From positions 248,001 to 312,000 of the forward strand of contig NZ_JAEHFW010000002.1 of NCBI RefSeq assembly GCF_016522075.1: 64,000 bases of DNA, written 5' to 3'. This DNA comes from Mucilaginibacter segetis (GTDB lineage Bacteria; Bacteroidota; Bacteroidia; Sphingobacteriales; Sphingobacteriaceae). A program made the position numbers and the translations under genes. Position 1 is the stretch's first letter. Each line of letters starts with the position of its first letter. Below are positions 53,676-60,921 of the stretch, piece after piece. The notes beneath the pieces are model-generated. The model was not told the origin of the DNA and ran no database searches. It was given only the letters and a program-made list of their open reading frames with translations.

Positions 53676-54217
53676 TATTGAATTCCGTATTTAGCCATTA
53701 ACTCCTGGTATTTAGGCTCTTCTCTGCGCCTTAAGGTTTCTGTTTGTACCAGTTTCTGAATTGCCATAAAACCATCTATGATAGCTTCGGGACGCGGAGG
53801 GCAGCCCGGCACATATACATCTACCGGTATAACCTCATCAATTCCTTGTAAAACAGAGTAGGTATCAAATATGCCACCGCTTGAAGCGCATGCACCCACC
53901 GCCATTACCCAGCGTGGCTCGGCCATTTGCAGGTAAACCTGCCTTAAAACCGGACCCATTTTTTTGGAGATGGTACCCATTACCATTAATAGATCGGCCT
54001 GACGAGGCGAAAAACTTAATCGCTCGGCGCCAAACCTGGAAAGGTCGTAATGTGAAGCCATGGTAGCCATAAATTCAATACCGCAGCATGATGTAGCGAA
54101 CGGCAATGGCCATAATGAATGCGAGCGCGCCAATCCTATTGCCTTATCAAGCGATGTGGCAAAAAAACCCGACCCTTCTACACCCGCGGGGGCTTCAACT
54201 ATTTGAATATCACTCAT
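53675..54217 (-). CDS. nuoB: NADH-quinone oxidoreductase subunit B
   Basis: 180 residues from the ATG at 54217; a TTG at 54232 would add MIKNS but is less likely. It carries cluster N2, the last in the chain: tandem Cys44-Cys45 (SCCGIE), Cys110 (GACASSGG) and Cys139 (VPGCPPRPEA), the canonical ligand set. It is the second gene of the operon and is preceded by a 116-base gap after nuoA. Confidence 0.97.
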   Translation of the reverse strand: MSDIQIVEAPAGVEGSGFFATSLDKAIGLARSHSLWPLPFATSCCGIEFMATMASHYDLSRFGAERLSFSPRQADLLMVMGTISKKMGPVLRQVYLQMAEPRWVMAVGACASSGGIFDTYSVLQGIDEVIPVDVYVPGCPPRPEAIIDGFMAIQKLVQTETLRRREEPKYQELMAKYGIQ

Positions 54218-54333
54218 TGAATTTTTTATCAAATAAACTTAACCCATCAGCTCTGCTGATGCGCAAATTTACAATTAATACATTGTAACTTATACACCTA
54301 TGCTTCCTGTTAAGTATTTAGAACTAATCTAAA

Positions 54334-54705
54334 CTAATCCCAATCGAGGGCACCCTTTTTTATGATGTAGATAAAACCCAGTAGCAAGGTACCTATAAAA
54401 ATGAACATCTCTATCATGCCATCCTTACCCAGATCGCGAAAGTTTACTGCCCAGGGATACATAAATATTACCTCCACATCAAATAATACAAACAATATGG
54501 CCACCAAAAAATATTTGATAGACATAGGCGTACGGGCATTACCAATTACCTCGATGCCAGATTCAAAAGGAGTTAACTTATCGCCGGTTACCCGCTTGGG
54601 GCCAATTTTGTGTGTTACAAACATGGTTGTTATCACAAAACCTAATGCAACCAGCATTTGAAATATGATAGGTAAATAGTTTACCGGTAAACTTTGTAGT
54701 TCCAT
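54334..54705 (-). CDS. nuoA: NADH-quinone oxidoreductase subunit A
   Basis: 123 residues from ATG 54705. A TTG at 54717 is in frame but lies within the predicted promoter's -7 element, so I choose the ATG. Three membrane helices are predicted; the loop KLTPFESGIEVIGNARTPMSIKYFLVAILFVLFDVEVIFMYPWA contains the conserved Cys-equivalent/Glu region (ESG). It is the first gene of the complex I operon, transcribed leftwards. Confidence 0.96.
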   Translation of the reverse strand: MELQSLPVNYLPIIFQMLVALGFVITTMFVTHKIGPKRVTGDKLTPFESGIEVIGNARTPMSIKYFLVAILFVLFDVEVIFMYPWAVNFRDLGKDGMIEMFIFIGTLLLGFIYIIKKGALDWD

Positions 54706-54714
54706 ATATAAGTA

Positions 54715-54722
54715 CAAATATA
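54715..54722 (-). promoter_or_regulatory. -7 promoter element for the nuo operon
   Basis: TATATTTG on the - strand is an exact TAnnTTTG match, ending 10 bases upstream of the nuoA ATG. The mRNA leader would be only a few bases, i.e. nearly leaderless. A TTG -33 is not clear. The hairpin at 54739-54770 separates it from the upstream TPR gene. Confidence 0.5.
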
Positions 54723-54738
54723 CGAATGCGTATAAAAT

Positions 54739-54770
54739 ATATAAGGCCTCTTTTGTAAGAGGCCTTATAT
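54739..54770 (-). terminator. Hairpin after the TPR gene, upstream of nuoA
   Basis: A perfect 14-bp stem: ATATAAGGCCTCTT (54739-54752) and AAGAGGCCTTATAT (54757-54770) with loop TTGT. It lies between the TPR gene and nuoA on the - strand and so separates the TonB cluster from the nuo operon. No T-run of note follows. Confidence 0.7.
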
Positions 54771-54781
54771 ATCATATTTAA

Positions 54782-56500
54782 TTATTTGCTTTTGCCTGCG
54801 GCAGCCTTACGGTCAAAATAGTATTGAGCACGTTTGTTGGTCGGGTCGGCTTCTCTGGCTTTAGTGTAAGCCTCCAATGCTTTCGCATCATCTTTTTCTA
54901 TAAGCTCATAAATTCCACCCATGTATGCGTAGGCTTCAGCTAAATTCCTCTTATCATATTCTGAAGGGTTAGGCTTAGCTGATATAAGCTCAATATATTG
55001 TTCATAATACGGCCTTGCCAATCCTTTGATGTTATTACGGTCGGTCTCTTTATACTCAGCCACACGAGCCTGATATATAGTAACCGCCGGAATAGGTTTG
55101 GCTACCTTACTTTGAATATGTGCAAATGCGGAATCGGCTTTAGTTAGCAATGTTGAATCAGGAGTAGGTTTTGGTGTTGCTTTACTAAAGTACTGATCTT
55201 CATAAGCAAAATAGTAGCTACGACCTTCTGCCAGGTAATCATTTAACGTAGCATTTTTAGATTTTTCTACGTAATTACTATAGGCATCCCCGGCTTTCTC
55301 ATACTTTTTCTGATCGTAATAAGTTTTACCTATTTCCTGGAAAACATCAGCCTGAGTGCTATCCATCTGGTAAGCTTTTCTTAAAGCTAATATACCAAGG
55401 GAATCTTTATTAGTTTTAATCTCTAAACGGCCCAAATATAAATAGTCGCGTGCTATAATACGTTTCGGGTCAGCTTTGCTTAACCAGGTATTTATAGCAT
55501 TTAACCCGGCAGGGTAATCACCATTCTCATATCCGGCATAAGCCAAATAACGATATGCTCTTAAGTTACCGTTCGCTGTTTTTGACAGATCGGTTGCCAC
55601 TTGCTGTAACGTTTTAAAATCACCGCTTTGTATAAGGAAATCCGCATAACGCATCTCTGACTCAACAGACATATCTGTTAAAGACAAATATTTACGGTAA
55701 TGATCGGTACCTTCCTTTATTTTTTCTGAAGCCATTTTAGGATCGGTATTAGCCCATCTTACATCGGTTTCAGCCCATTCGCGGTAAGCAGGCCCGTAAT
55801 TAGGGTCTATTTCCAACGCTTGCTTAAATTGGGTTTCTGAATCCTGAAAGTTATCGGCATATTTCCATAATACACCGGTAGCTACCTTAGCTGCAGGCAA
55901 TTTAGGATCAATGTTTAACGCGGCTAAATAAGCTTCGTATGCTTCTGTATTTTTTAACTGAGAACGGTAAGCATCGCCAAGGGTAAGATAAAGTCCAGTG
56001 CTTTTATCGCTGTTTTTCACTTCCTTAGCTTTATTTAATACCGCAATAGCAGCATTTGCATCTGCTGCAGGTATCTTACCATCCACAGGCGAAAGCAAAT
56101 ATCCCTTAGCTATATAAATATAAGGTTCTACATCCTTTTTAGCCAGATCCATCGCTTTATTAAAATCAGTATTAGCTGTTGCTTTATCTTTATCAATTAA
56201 AGCAACAACACCTAAGCCGGCGTAGTTAAGGGCTGATTTTTCTTCAACTGCTATTCCCTTATTAAATTGCATTTTGGCTGAATCCGGGTAATCTTGCAGT
56301 ATATATACCCAACCCAGATAAAAAAAGTTTTCATCCTTGTTAGACTGGGTTGTAGTCAAATTTTTAAGCATTGACTTGGCTTTCTGGTATTGTTCAGCAT
56401 CAATTGCTTTTTTGGCGTCGTCCAAACTTTGCGCAAAAACTGATGAACCCAAAAATAGCAGCATCAATACTATCTTACTTGTTTTACTGATCATTTTCAT
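54782..56500 (-). CDS. Large tetratricopeptide repeat protein, exported
   Basis: 572 residues. Signal peptide with SSVFAQ cleavage. TPR-like repeats span most of the length: AEQYQKAKSMLKNLTTTQS near 30, then LGWVYILQDYPDSAKMQFNK, LNYAGLGVVALIDKDKATAN, LGDAYRSQLKNTEAYEAYLA, GPAYREWAETDVRW, and late AYAYMGGIYELIEKDDAKAL with EADPTNKRAQYYF. It is the last gene of the ExbB-ExbD-ExbD-TonB-small-PstS-like unit, 16 bases after the PstS-like gene. The TPRs probably hold partner proteins in the periplasm; a link to the TonB-driven system is inferred. Confidence 0.88.
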   Translation of the reverse strand: MKMISKTSKIVLMLLFLGSSVFAQSLDDAKKAIDAEQYQKAKSMLKNLTTTQSNKDENFFYLGWVYILQDYPDSAKMQFNKGIAVEEKSALNYAGLGVVALIDKDKATANTDFNKAMDLAKKDVEPYIYIAKGYLLSPVDGKIPAADANAAIAVLNKAKEVKNSDKSTGLYLTLGDAYRSQLKNTEAYEAYLAALNIDPKLPAAKVATGVLWKYADNFQDSETQFKQALEIDPNYGPAYREWAETDVRWANTDPKMASEKIKEGTDHYRKYLSLTDMSVESEMRYADFLIQSGDFKTLQQVATDLSKTANGNLRAYRYLAYAGYENGDYPAGLNAINTWLSKADPKRIIARDYLYLGRLEIKTNKDSLGILALRKAYQMDSTQADVFQEIGKTYYDQKKYEKAGDAYSNYVEKSKNATLNDYLAEGRSYYFAYEDQYFSKATPKPTPDSTLLTKADSAFAHIQSKVAKPIPAVTIYQARVAEYKETDRNNIKGLARPYYEQYIELISAKPNPSEYDKRNLAEAYAYMGGIYELIEKDDAKALEAYTKAREADPTNKRAQYYFDRKAAAGKSK

Positions 56501-56516
56501 CTTAGTTAGTGTGTGT

Positions 56517-57449
56517 TTATTCTTTAGTATTATGTATAATGTTTATCTCTCTTCCGGGTATTGAATCAGGCAATAAACCCGATTTTAATATTATCCGTTG
56601 TCCTCGTTCGCTGGCTAAAAATGAAGCAAACCCTGCTCCTAAGCCTTTTTTACCACTGCAGTCAATAATATATAACGACCTGCTAAGCGGGTATGTATGT
56701 AAGACAAGCGTAGTTTGCGAAGGTTTAGTGTACCCCAGTGCAGCCTTTGCCACCGTACGGTCATCCTTTACTCCCATTATCTTTACCTTATCTACTGCAT
56801 CCGCATAATCTTTATCCGGATCATTCAGCCAGCTAAACCCGGTAATACCTATGGCATTATCGTGTTCGCTTACATACTTTATAACAGCCTTGTTCGATTG
56901 TAAGGCGTAAATATTTTTTTGCTCAAATTCTTTATTGCCTGATAATTGCTTCAAATATCTTACCAAACTTGAATTAGGATTATCAAACACTATATTTTTG
57001 TCAGTCCTAATAGTGCCGTTAAGCATTCTTTTTATTTCGCTAACGGTTATAGTTGTATCATTTGATGATTTATTTACAATCAATGCTATGGCATCAATGG
57101 CAAATTTGTTTACATCAGGCGGCAAAGTTCGCCTTATTAAAACATTAGTCTCTGCGGTGTCAAGCTCTCTTGATAGTATAGCTACCCTTACACTGTCGTT
57201 CAGCAGCATACTAATAACCCTTGATTCAGGCATGAATTTAATTTCAGGATGAGCGTCGGGGTACAATGCCTCAAATATATATTCTTCTTCCCCAACAATA
57301 GGAGAAAATGATTCATCGGCAGCAAACACCTGGGTTCCTGAGGTAAAGCCATCCTTTATTGTAACGGTTTTTTTTGTTCCCTGATCGCAGCTCTGAAACA
57401 AAACCAATACGATAAAACCGGATATAATACCAGCAAAACTAACCTTCAT
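56517..57449 (-). CDS. PstS-like substrate-binding lipoprotein in the TonB cluster
   Basis: 310 residues. The signal ends LVLFQSC, a lipobox with Cys21. The body resembles the phosphate-binding PBP-like domain (PstS): DEVxF/EYIFEALYPDAHPEIKF, VRVAILSRELDT, ALIVNKSSNDTTITVSEIKRMLNG, NSSLVRYLKQL, AIGITGFSWLND and TYPLSRSLYII. Known phosphate motifs such as TGGT-like loops are not strict here, so ligand is unsure. No PstC/A/B transporter genes are nearby; the neighbours are TonB, ExbB/D and TPR. It may have lost transport and act as a sensor or adaptor for energy coupling. This order occurs in several Bacteroidota. Confidence 0.8.
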   Translation of the reverse strand: MKVSFAGIISGFIVLVLFQSCDQGTKKTVTIKDGFTSGTQVFAADESFSPIVGEEEYIFEALYPDAHPEIKFMPESRVISMLLNDSVRVAILSRELDTAETNVLIRRTLPPDVNKFAIDAIALIVNKSSNDTTITVSEIKRMLNGTIRTDKNIVFDNPNSSLVRYLKQLSGNKEFEQKNIYALQSNKAVIKYVSEHDNAIGITGFSWLNDPDKDYADAVDKVKIMGVKDDRTVAKAALGYTKPSQTTLVLHTYPLSRSLYIIDCSGKKGLGAGFASFLASERGQRIILKSGLLPDSIPGREINIIHNTKE

Positions 57450-57672
57450 CTACCGGTTCCTTTCTTAACAAACGCGAAAAGCGTAAAACTGCATATATAA
57501 TTATTACCGAACCGAATATGGTTCTTTGGGAATGTGATAAATTCAACGGAAACTTATCCCAAAAAATTATCATCAAACCTAAAACACAAAATCCGACAAA
57601 TGCGGTAACTCCTATAATAAACAAAAACCGCCTTTTGGGCGATTTTTGTTTATTGTTATTATTTGTTAACAT
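57439..57672 (-). CDS. Small membrane protein next to TonB
   Basis: 77 residues from the ATG at 57672; a longer frame up to 57819 overlaps the TonB gene and adds a sequence without hydrophobic logic, so I reject it. The N-terminus is basic and Asn/Lys-rich (MLTNNNNKQKSPKRRF). Two hydrophobic segments follow (FLFIIGVTAFVGFCVLGLMIIFW and IFGSVIIIYAVLRFSRLL). It overlaps the PstS-like start by 11 bases. No family is recognised. By position it could fit an accessory role in the TonB system. Confidence 0.7.
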   Translation of the reverse strand: MLTNNNNKQKSPKRRFLFIIGVTAFVGFCVLGLMIIFWDKFPLNLSHSQRTIFGSVIIIYAVLRFSRLLRKEPVDEG

Positions 57673-57679
57673 TCTCTCT

Positions 57680-58504
57680 TTACTGATCTGAAAGCGAAAA
57701 CGATACCGGAACGCTGTATTGTACACGTACCGGACGACCGTTTTGTATACCCGGCGACCATCTTGGAGAATTTTTAAGGGCACGGACTGCTTCTTCGTCG
57801 CAACCGCTACCAATTCCACGTATAACCTTAATATCAGTTAACGATCCGTCGCGCTCAACCACAAACTGTAGTATTACACGGCCCTGTACGTTATTCTCTC
57901 TTGCTATTGCAGGATACCGTATAGCTTTACCTAAATATTTATAAAAACCAGCATCGCCTCCGGGGAAGCTTGGTTGTTTCTCAACAGCGGTAAAAATCTT
58001 ATTAGGATCGGCTTCCACCACTTGTTTTATATCAGAGTTACCTACAGGCTCATCAATTCTGATATCAGCATTAGGGTCGCCTTTCTGATCTTTAGGACCA
58101 GGGTCAGCAACTTCCAATTCCTTAACCGTTGGCGGATCTTTTTCACGCACTTCGTTATCCGGTTTAACTACCGGAGGCGGAAAACGCACCTGATCAACCT
58201 TTGGTTTTGGCGGTTCCGGTGGTGGTGGTGGTGGTTTCTTAATTTCATCTACAGGAGGCGGAGGTAATACCACTTCGGTTACCTTCACCTTTTCAGCAGC
58301 CTTGGGGATAAATCCCTCTATTTTATTGATAATTGTTTTTAAGGATATCAAAAACACAAATACTACAACCCCAACTAAAAGCGCACGATTAGTGTTTCGT
58401 GAGTTAAGTTTTCTTAATTGGTATGCACCATAGTTTTTATTACGTCCGCTAAAAACAACGTCAATCCACTCCTGATTTAATATGTCTAATTTTGATCCAA
58501 ACAT
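57680..58504 (-). CDS. tonB: Energy-transducer TonB
   Basis: 274 residues. A cytoplasmic start (MFGSKLDILNQEWIDVVFSG), one membrane helix (ALLVGVVVFVFLISL) and a periplasmic Pro-rich linker with PPPPPPEPPKP at about 90-100, followed by the TonB C-terminal fold with YPAIARENNVQGRVILQFVVERDGSLTDI and EEAVRALKNSPRWSPGIQNGRPVRV. TonB passes proton-motive force from ExbB/ExbD to outer-membrane receptors such as SusC-type proteins. It is in the order ExbB-ExbD-ExbD-TonB. Confidence 0.95.
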   Translation of the reverse strand: MFGSKLDILNQEWIDVVFSGRNKNYGAYQLRKLNSRNTNRALLVGVVVFVFLISLKTIINKIEGFIPKAAEKVKVTEVVLPPPPVDEIKKPPPPPPEPPKPKVDQVRFPPPVVKPDNEVREKDPPTVKELEVADPGPKDQKGDPNADIRIDEPVGNSDIKQVVEADPNKIFTAVEKQPSFPGGDAGFYKYLGKAIRYPAIARENNVQGRVILQFVVERDGSLTDIKVIRGIGSGCDEEAVRALKNSPRWSPGIQNGRPVRVQYSVPVSFSLSDQ

Positions 58505-58528
58505 TTTTCAGTGATTAAATAACGTTAA

Positions 58529-59065
58529 TTAATTGTACAAATTTTCACGTTTCAGCAGCTCAATCTCTTGCGGAGTAATATCTACAATCGCATATGATTC
58601 TACCTTAGTGATATTCATTTCATCCAAAGCGTCAACAACATTCTTATAAACTGCCTTGTCGCTCGGTTTTATAAGCACGATCATGAACTTGCCATAACTT
58701 TGCTGTATTTCCTTGCCTTTTTCGACAAGGAGTTTCCGCAGGTCATCTTTGCCATAACCAATAACCTCAGGTTGAGATTTTCCGGGCTCACCCTGGTACC
58801 ATTCCAACTTATTATCACTACCCAAAAGCAGTGTTAATGATCTGGAAGCAGCTACATCTAATTGGTCCTTTGTTTTCTCATCCTTAGCCGGCATGGTTAC
58901 ATCCATAGCCTTTGGTTTTGATAAAGTGGTGGTTAGCATAAAGAATGTGATCAGTAAGAAAGCCAAATCAACCATGGCTGTAAGATCCACACGTGTTGAT
59001 ACTTTTTTACTTCTTACCTTCCCGCCTTTACTCCCCCCACCGGAGGAGGTATCTAATTCTGCCAT
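58529..59065 (-). CDS. exbD: ExbD-type biopolymer transport protein, second copy
   Basis: 178 residues. The N-terminal RVDLTAMVDLAFLLITFFMLTT is the single ExbD membrane helix, with the key Asp of MVDLAFLL. The periplasmic domain is of ExbD type, with VVDALDEMNITKVESYAIVDI at the end. It lies 24 bases before tonB and 4 bases after the first ExbD gene. Two ExbD copies are typical of this family; they may assemble together with ExbB in one channel. Confidence 0.93.
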   Translation of the reverse strand: MAELDTSSGGGSKGGKVRSKKVSTRVDLTAMVDLAFLLITFFMLTTTLSKPKAMDVTMPAKDEKTKDQLDVAASRSLTLLLGSDNKLEWYQGEPGKSQPEVIGYGKDDLRKLLVEKGKEIQQSYGKFMIVLIKPSDKAVYKNVVDALDEMNITKVESYAIVDITPQEIELLKRENLYN

Positions 59066-59069
59066 GATA

Positions 59070-59687
59070 TTACTTTTTAGGTGCCTCTCTGATAGTAGTT
59101 ATTAAACTAAACTTATTAGCCTTCTGATTTTGCAGAACGCCAATTACTTTCTTGATTGTTGGGTACTCTTCCTTATTATCTCCTTTTATAGATATCCTCA
59201 GCGACTTATTATGTAATGAAGCATCTGCTTTGCGTGCTTCCAGTATCCAGTCGGACAATTCATTATTGGCAGTTGTATCAACTGGAATGCCCGGTTGTTT
59301 ATACTCCTTACGCTGATCAACATCCAGATCAAGGAAGCCCTTAAGACCTTTCATCGGAACACCAAATATTGGCAACGCTGAAAATAATTCCTGCTCTTGC
59401 TGTGAAAATTTGATGCCGTATTTATCGCCCATTTGTATAAGCGTTTGCTTACGCACATCGTTTCCATCAACCGAAACAAACACCTTGCCCTGACCAATGG
59501 TCAGCAACAAAACATTGTCTTCAGGCAACAATACTTCTACCGAAGAAGCGGGTATATCTACCGGCACAGGATCTTCTGTACGCGGCTTTGCGGTTAATAT
59601 AAAGAAAGTAAGCAACAGGAAAGCAACATCACACATAGCCGTCATGTCTATGGATGTACTTTTTCTTTTTACTTTTGCTCTTGACAT
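59070..59687 (-). CDS. exbD: ExbD-type biopolymer transport protein, first copy
   Basis: 205 residues. The membrane helix is MTAMCDVAFLLLTFFILTA with Asp in CDVAFLL. Compared with the second copy it has an extra middle segment (about 85-130: QQEQELFSALPIFGVPMKGLKGFLDLDV), so the periplasmic domain is enlarged. The end SLITTIREAPKK is basic. It starts 94 bases after exbB. Confidence 0.92.
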   Translation of the reverse strand: MSRAKVKRKSTSIDMTAMCDVAFLLLTFFILTAKPRTEDPVPVDIPASSVEVLLPEDNVLLLTIGQGKVFVSVDGNDVRKQTLIQMGDKYGIKFSQQEQELFSALPIFGVPMKGLKGFLDLDVDQRKEYKQPGIPVDTTANNELSDWILEARKADASLHNKSLRISIKGDNKEEYPTIKKVIGVLQNQKANKFSLITTIREAPKK

Positions 59688-59781
59688 GTTGTAAATTTAA
59701 ACAATTATAATGTAAAGTTCCAAATTTTCCAAATTATATTTTGTTATAACGAAAAATCCGTACTATTATTGTGACCCTTGA

Positions 59782-60621
59782 TTATGCTCTGTGCTTATGT
59801 GAAGCAGAGAATGTTTGCACAATGCTAAAGCCTGTTTCGTCAATCGCGTAAGTCAGTTTGTCAATTTTTGAAGTAAACAAGTTGTACATTACAATTGAGA
59901 TAGCCGAAGTACCGATACCTAAAGCGGTATTTACAAGTGCCTCAGAGATCGCTGTGGATAATGCCGACTGGTTAGGAGCACCTGATGCTGCCAGGGCACC
60001 GAAGGCCTTGATCATACCGATTACCGTACCTAACAAACCGGTTAATGTACCAATTGATACCAAGGTAGCGATAATAGTAAGGTTTTGCTCTAACATAGGC
60101 ATTTCCAAAGCGGTTGCTTCCTCAATGTCTTTTTGAATTGCCAAAGTTTTTTGGTCGATATCCATTGTAGTATCAACTTCCATTTCTTTGTATTTCTTTA
60201 AACCTGATTTGATAACGTTAGCTACCGAACCTTTTTGTTTGTCGCACTCAGCGCTTGCAGCGTCAATGTTGCCCGCATTTAAAAAGCTTTGTATCTTTCT
60301 TACGAAGGCATCAACATTACCTGTTCCTGATGCTTTTCCGATAACTAAAAACCTTTCAATTGAGAATACGATAACCATTAACAGGTATGACATGATGATA
60401 GGTACGATTACCCCACCCTTATGTACGGTACCAAATAAGTCTGTTGGTTCACCGTCTACAGGATCGCCGCCTTTGTAGTGGCTTGGGTCGCCTAGTATAA
60501 AGATGAATATACAAATTGCCACTGCTATACAAATAGGTATGGTCAAAGTTGCAAATGCGCCCGATGCACTTGAGCTTTCTTTTTTAACAGGGGTAGTTGG
60601 TTTTGTTGGTGCGTTTGCCAT
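59782..60621 (-). CDS. exbB: ExbB/TolQ/MotA-type proton channel protein
   Basis: 279 residues. The N-terminus has an extra hydrophobic segment (ATLTIPICIAVAICIFIFIL) before the classic three-helix layout. GVIVPIIMSYLLMVIVFSIERFLVIG at about 70-95 and the pair LEQNLTIIATLVSIGTLTGLLGTVIGMIKAFGALAASG plus ALVNTALGIGTSAISIVMYNLF with the conserved Thr/Gly of the proton path are typical. It forms the channel that powers TonB with the two ExbD proteins. A TAnnTTTG promoter lies upstream. Confidence 0.94.
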   Translation of the reverse strand: MANAPTKPTTPVKKESSSASGAFATLTIPICIAVAICIFIFILGDPSHYKGGDPVDGEPTDLFGTVHKGGVIVPIIMSYLLMVIVFSIERFLVIGKASGTGNVDAFVRKIQSFLNAGNIDAASAECDKQKGSVANVIKSGLKKYKEMEVDTTMDIDQKTLAIQKDIEEATALEMPMLEQNLTIIATLVSIGTLTGLLGTVIGMIKAFGALAASGAPNQSALSTAISEALVNTALGIGTSAISIVMYNLFTSKIDKLTYAIDETGFSIVQTFSASHKHRA

Positions 60622-60696
60622 TACTTTTTAGTTTTTAATTTTCGTTTTGTTTATAATATTAGTTAATAAAAATGTGTGCGCTTTTTTTGCGAATAA

Positions 60697-60704
60697 CAAA
60701 AATA
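60697..60704 (-). promoter_or_regulatory. -7 promoter element for the exbB-exbD-tonB operon
   Basis: TATTTTTG on the - strand is an exact TAnnTTTG match, 76 bases upstream of the exbB start, leaving a leader of about 70 bases. No -33 TTG at the common spacing was found. Confidence 0.45.
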
Positions 60705-60807
60705 GAATTTAAATGAATTAAAAAAATATTTTATGCAATTCTTTATAATAATTTAATAATTAAAGTACTAATTTTTTTGATTAGTGCAATACATAACGTT
60801 TCTAAAC

Positions 60808-60840
60808 AAAAAAATTGTCTTTTCGACAGACAATTTTTTT
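60808..60840 (-). terminator. Terminator after pckA
   Basis: A 13-bp perfect stem, AAAAAAATTGTCT (60808-60820) and AGACAATTTTTTT (60828-60840), loop TTTCGAC. T-runs are found on both strands. It lies about 80 bases beyond the pckA stop on the - strand and separates it from exbB. Confidence 0.85.
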
Positions 60841-60921
60841 ACAATAAAACTCAAATTTTTTAATAATAGCAAGCCTTAGCTAATAAAAAGTATGTAACTA
60901 AACTGATATAATAGCCTCATT

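Larger units (their letters stand above)
60622..60921. other. AT-rich intergenic region between pckA and exbB with promoter and terminator
   Basis: No gene. It holds a - strand promoter element for exbB (60697-60704) and a perfect hairpin after pckA (60808-60840). Base composition is very AT-rich throughout. Confidence 0.6.

Noticed and set aside
57673..57819. A longer N-terminus for the small membrane protein near TonB
   Set aside because: It would overlap the end of tonB by about 140 bases and adds a segment with no family signal; the ATG at 57672 starts the protein sensibly after tonB.
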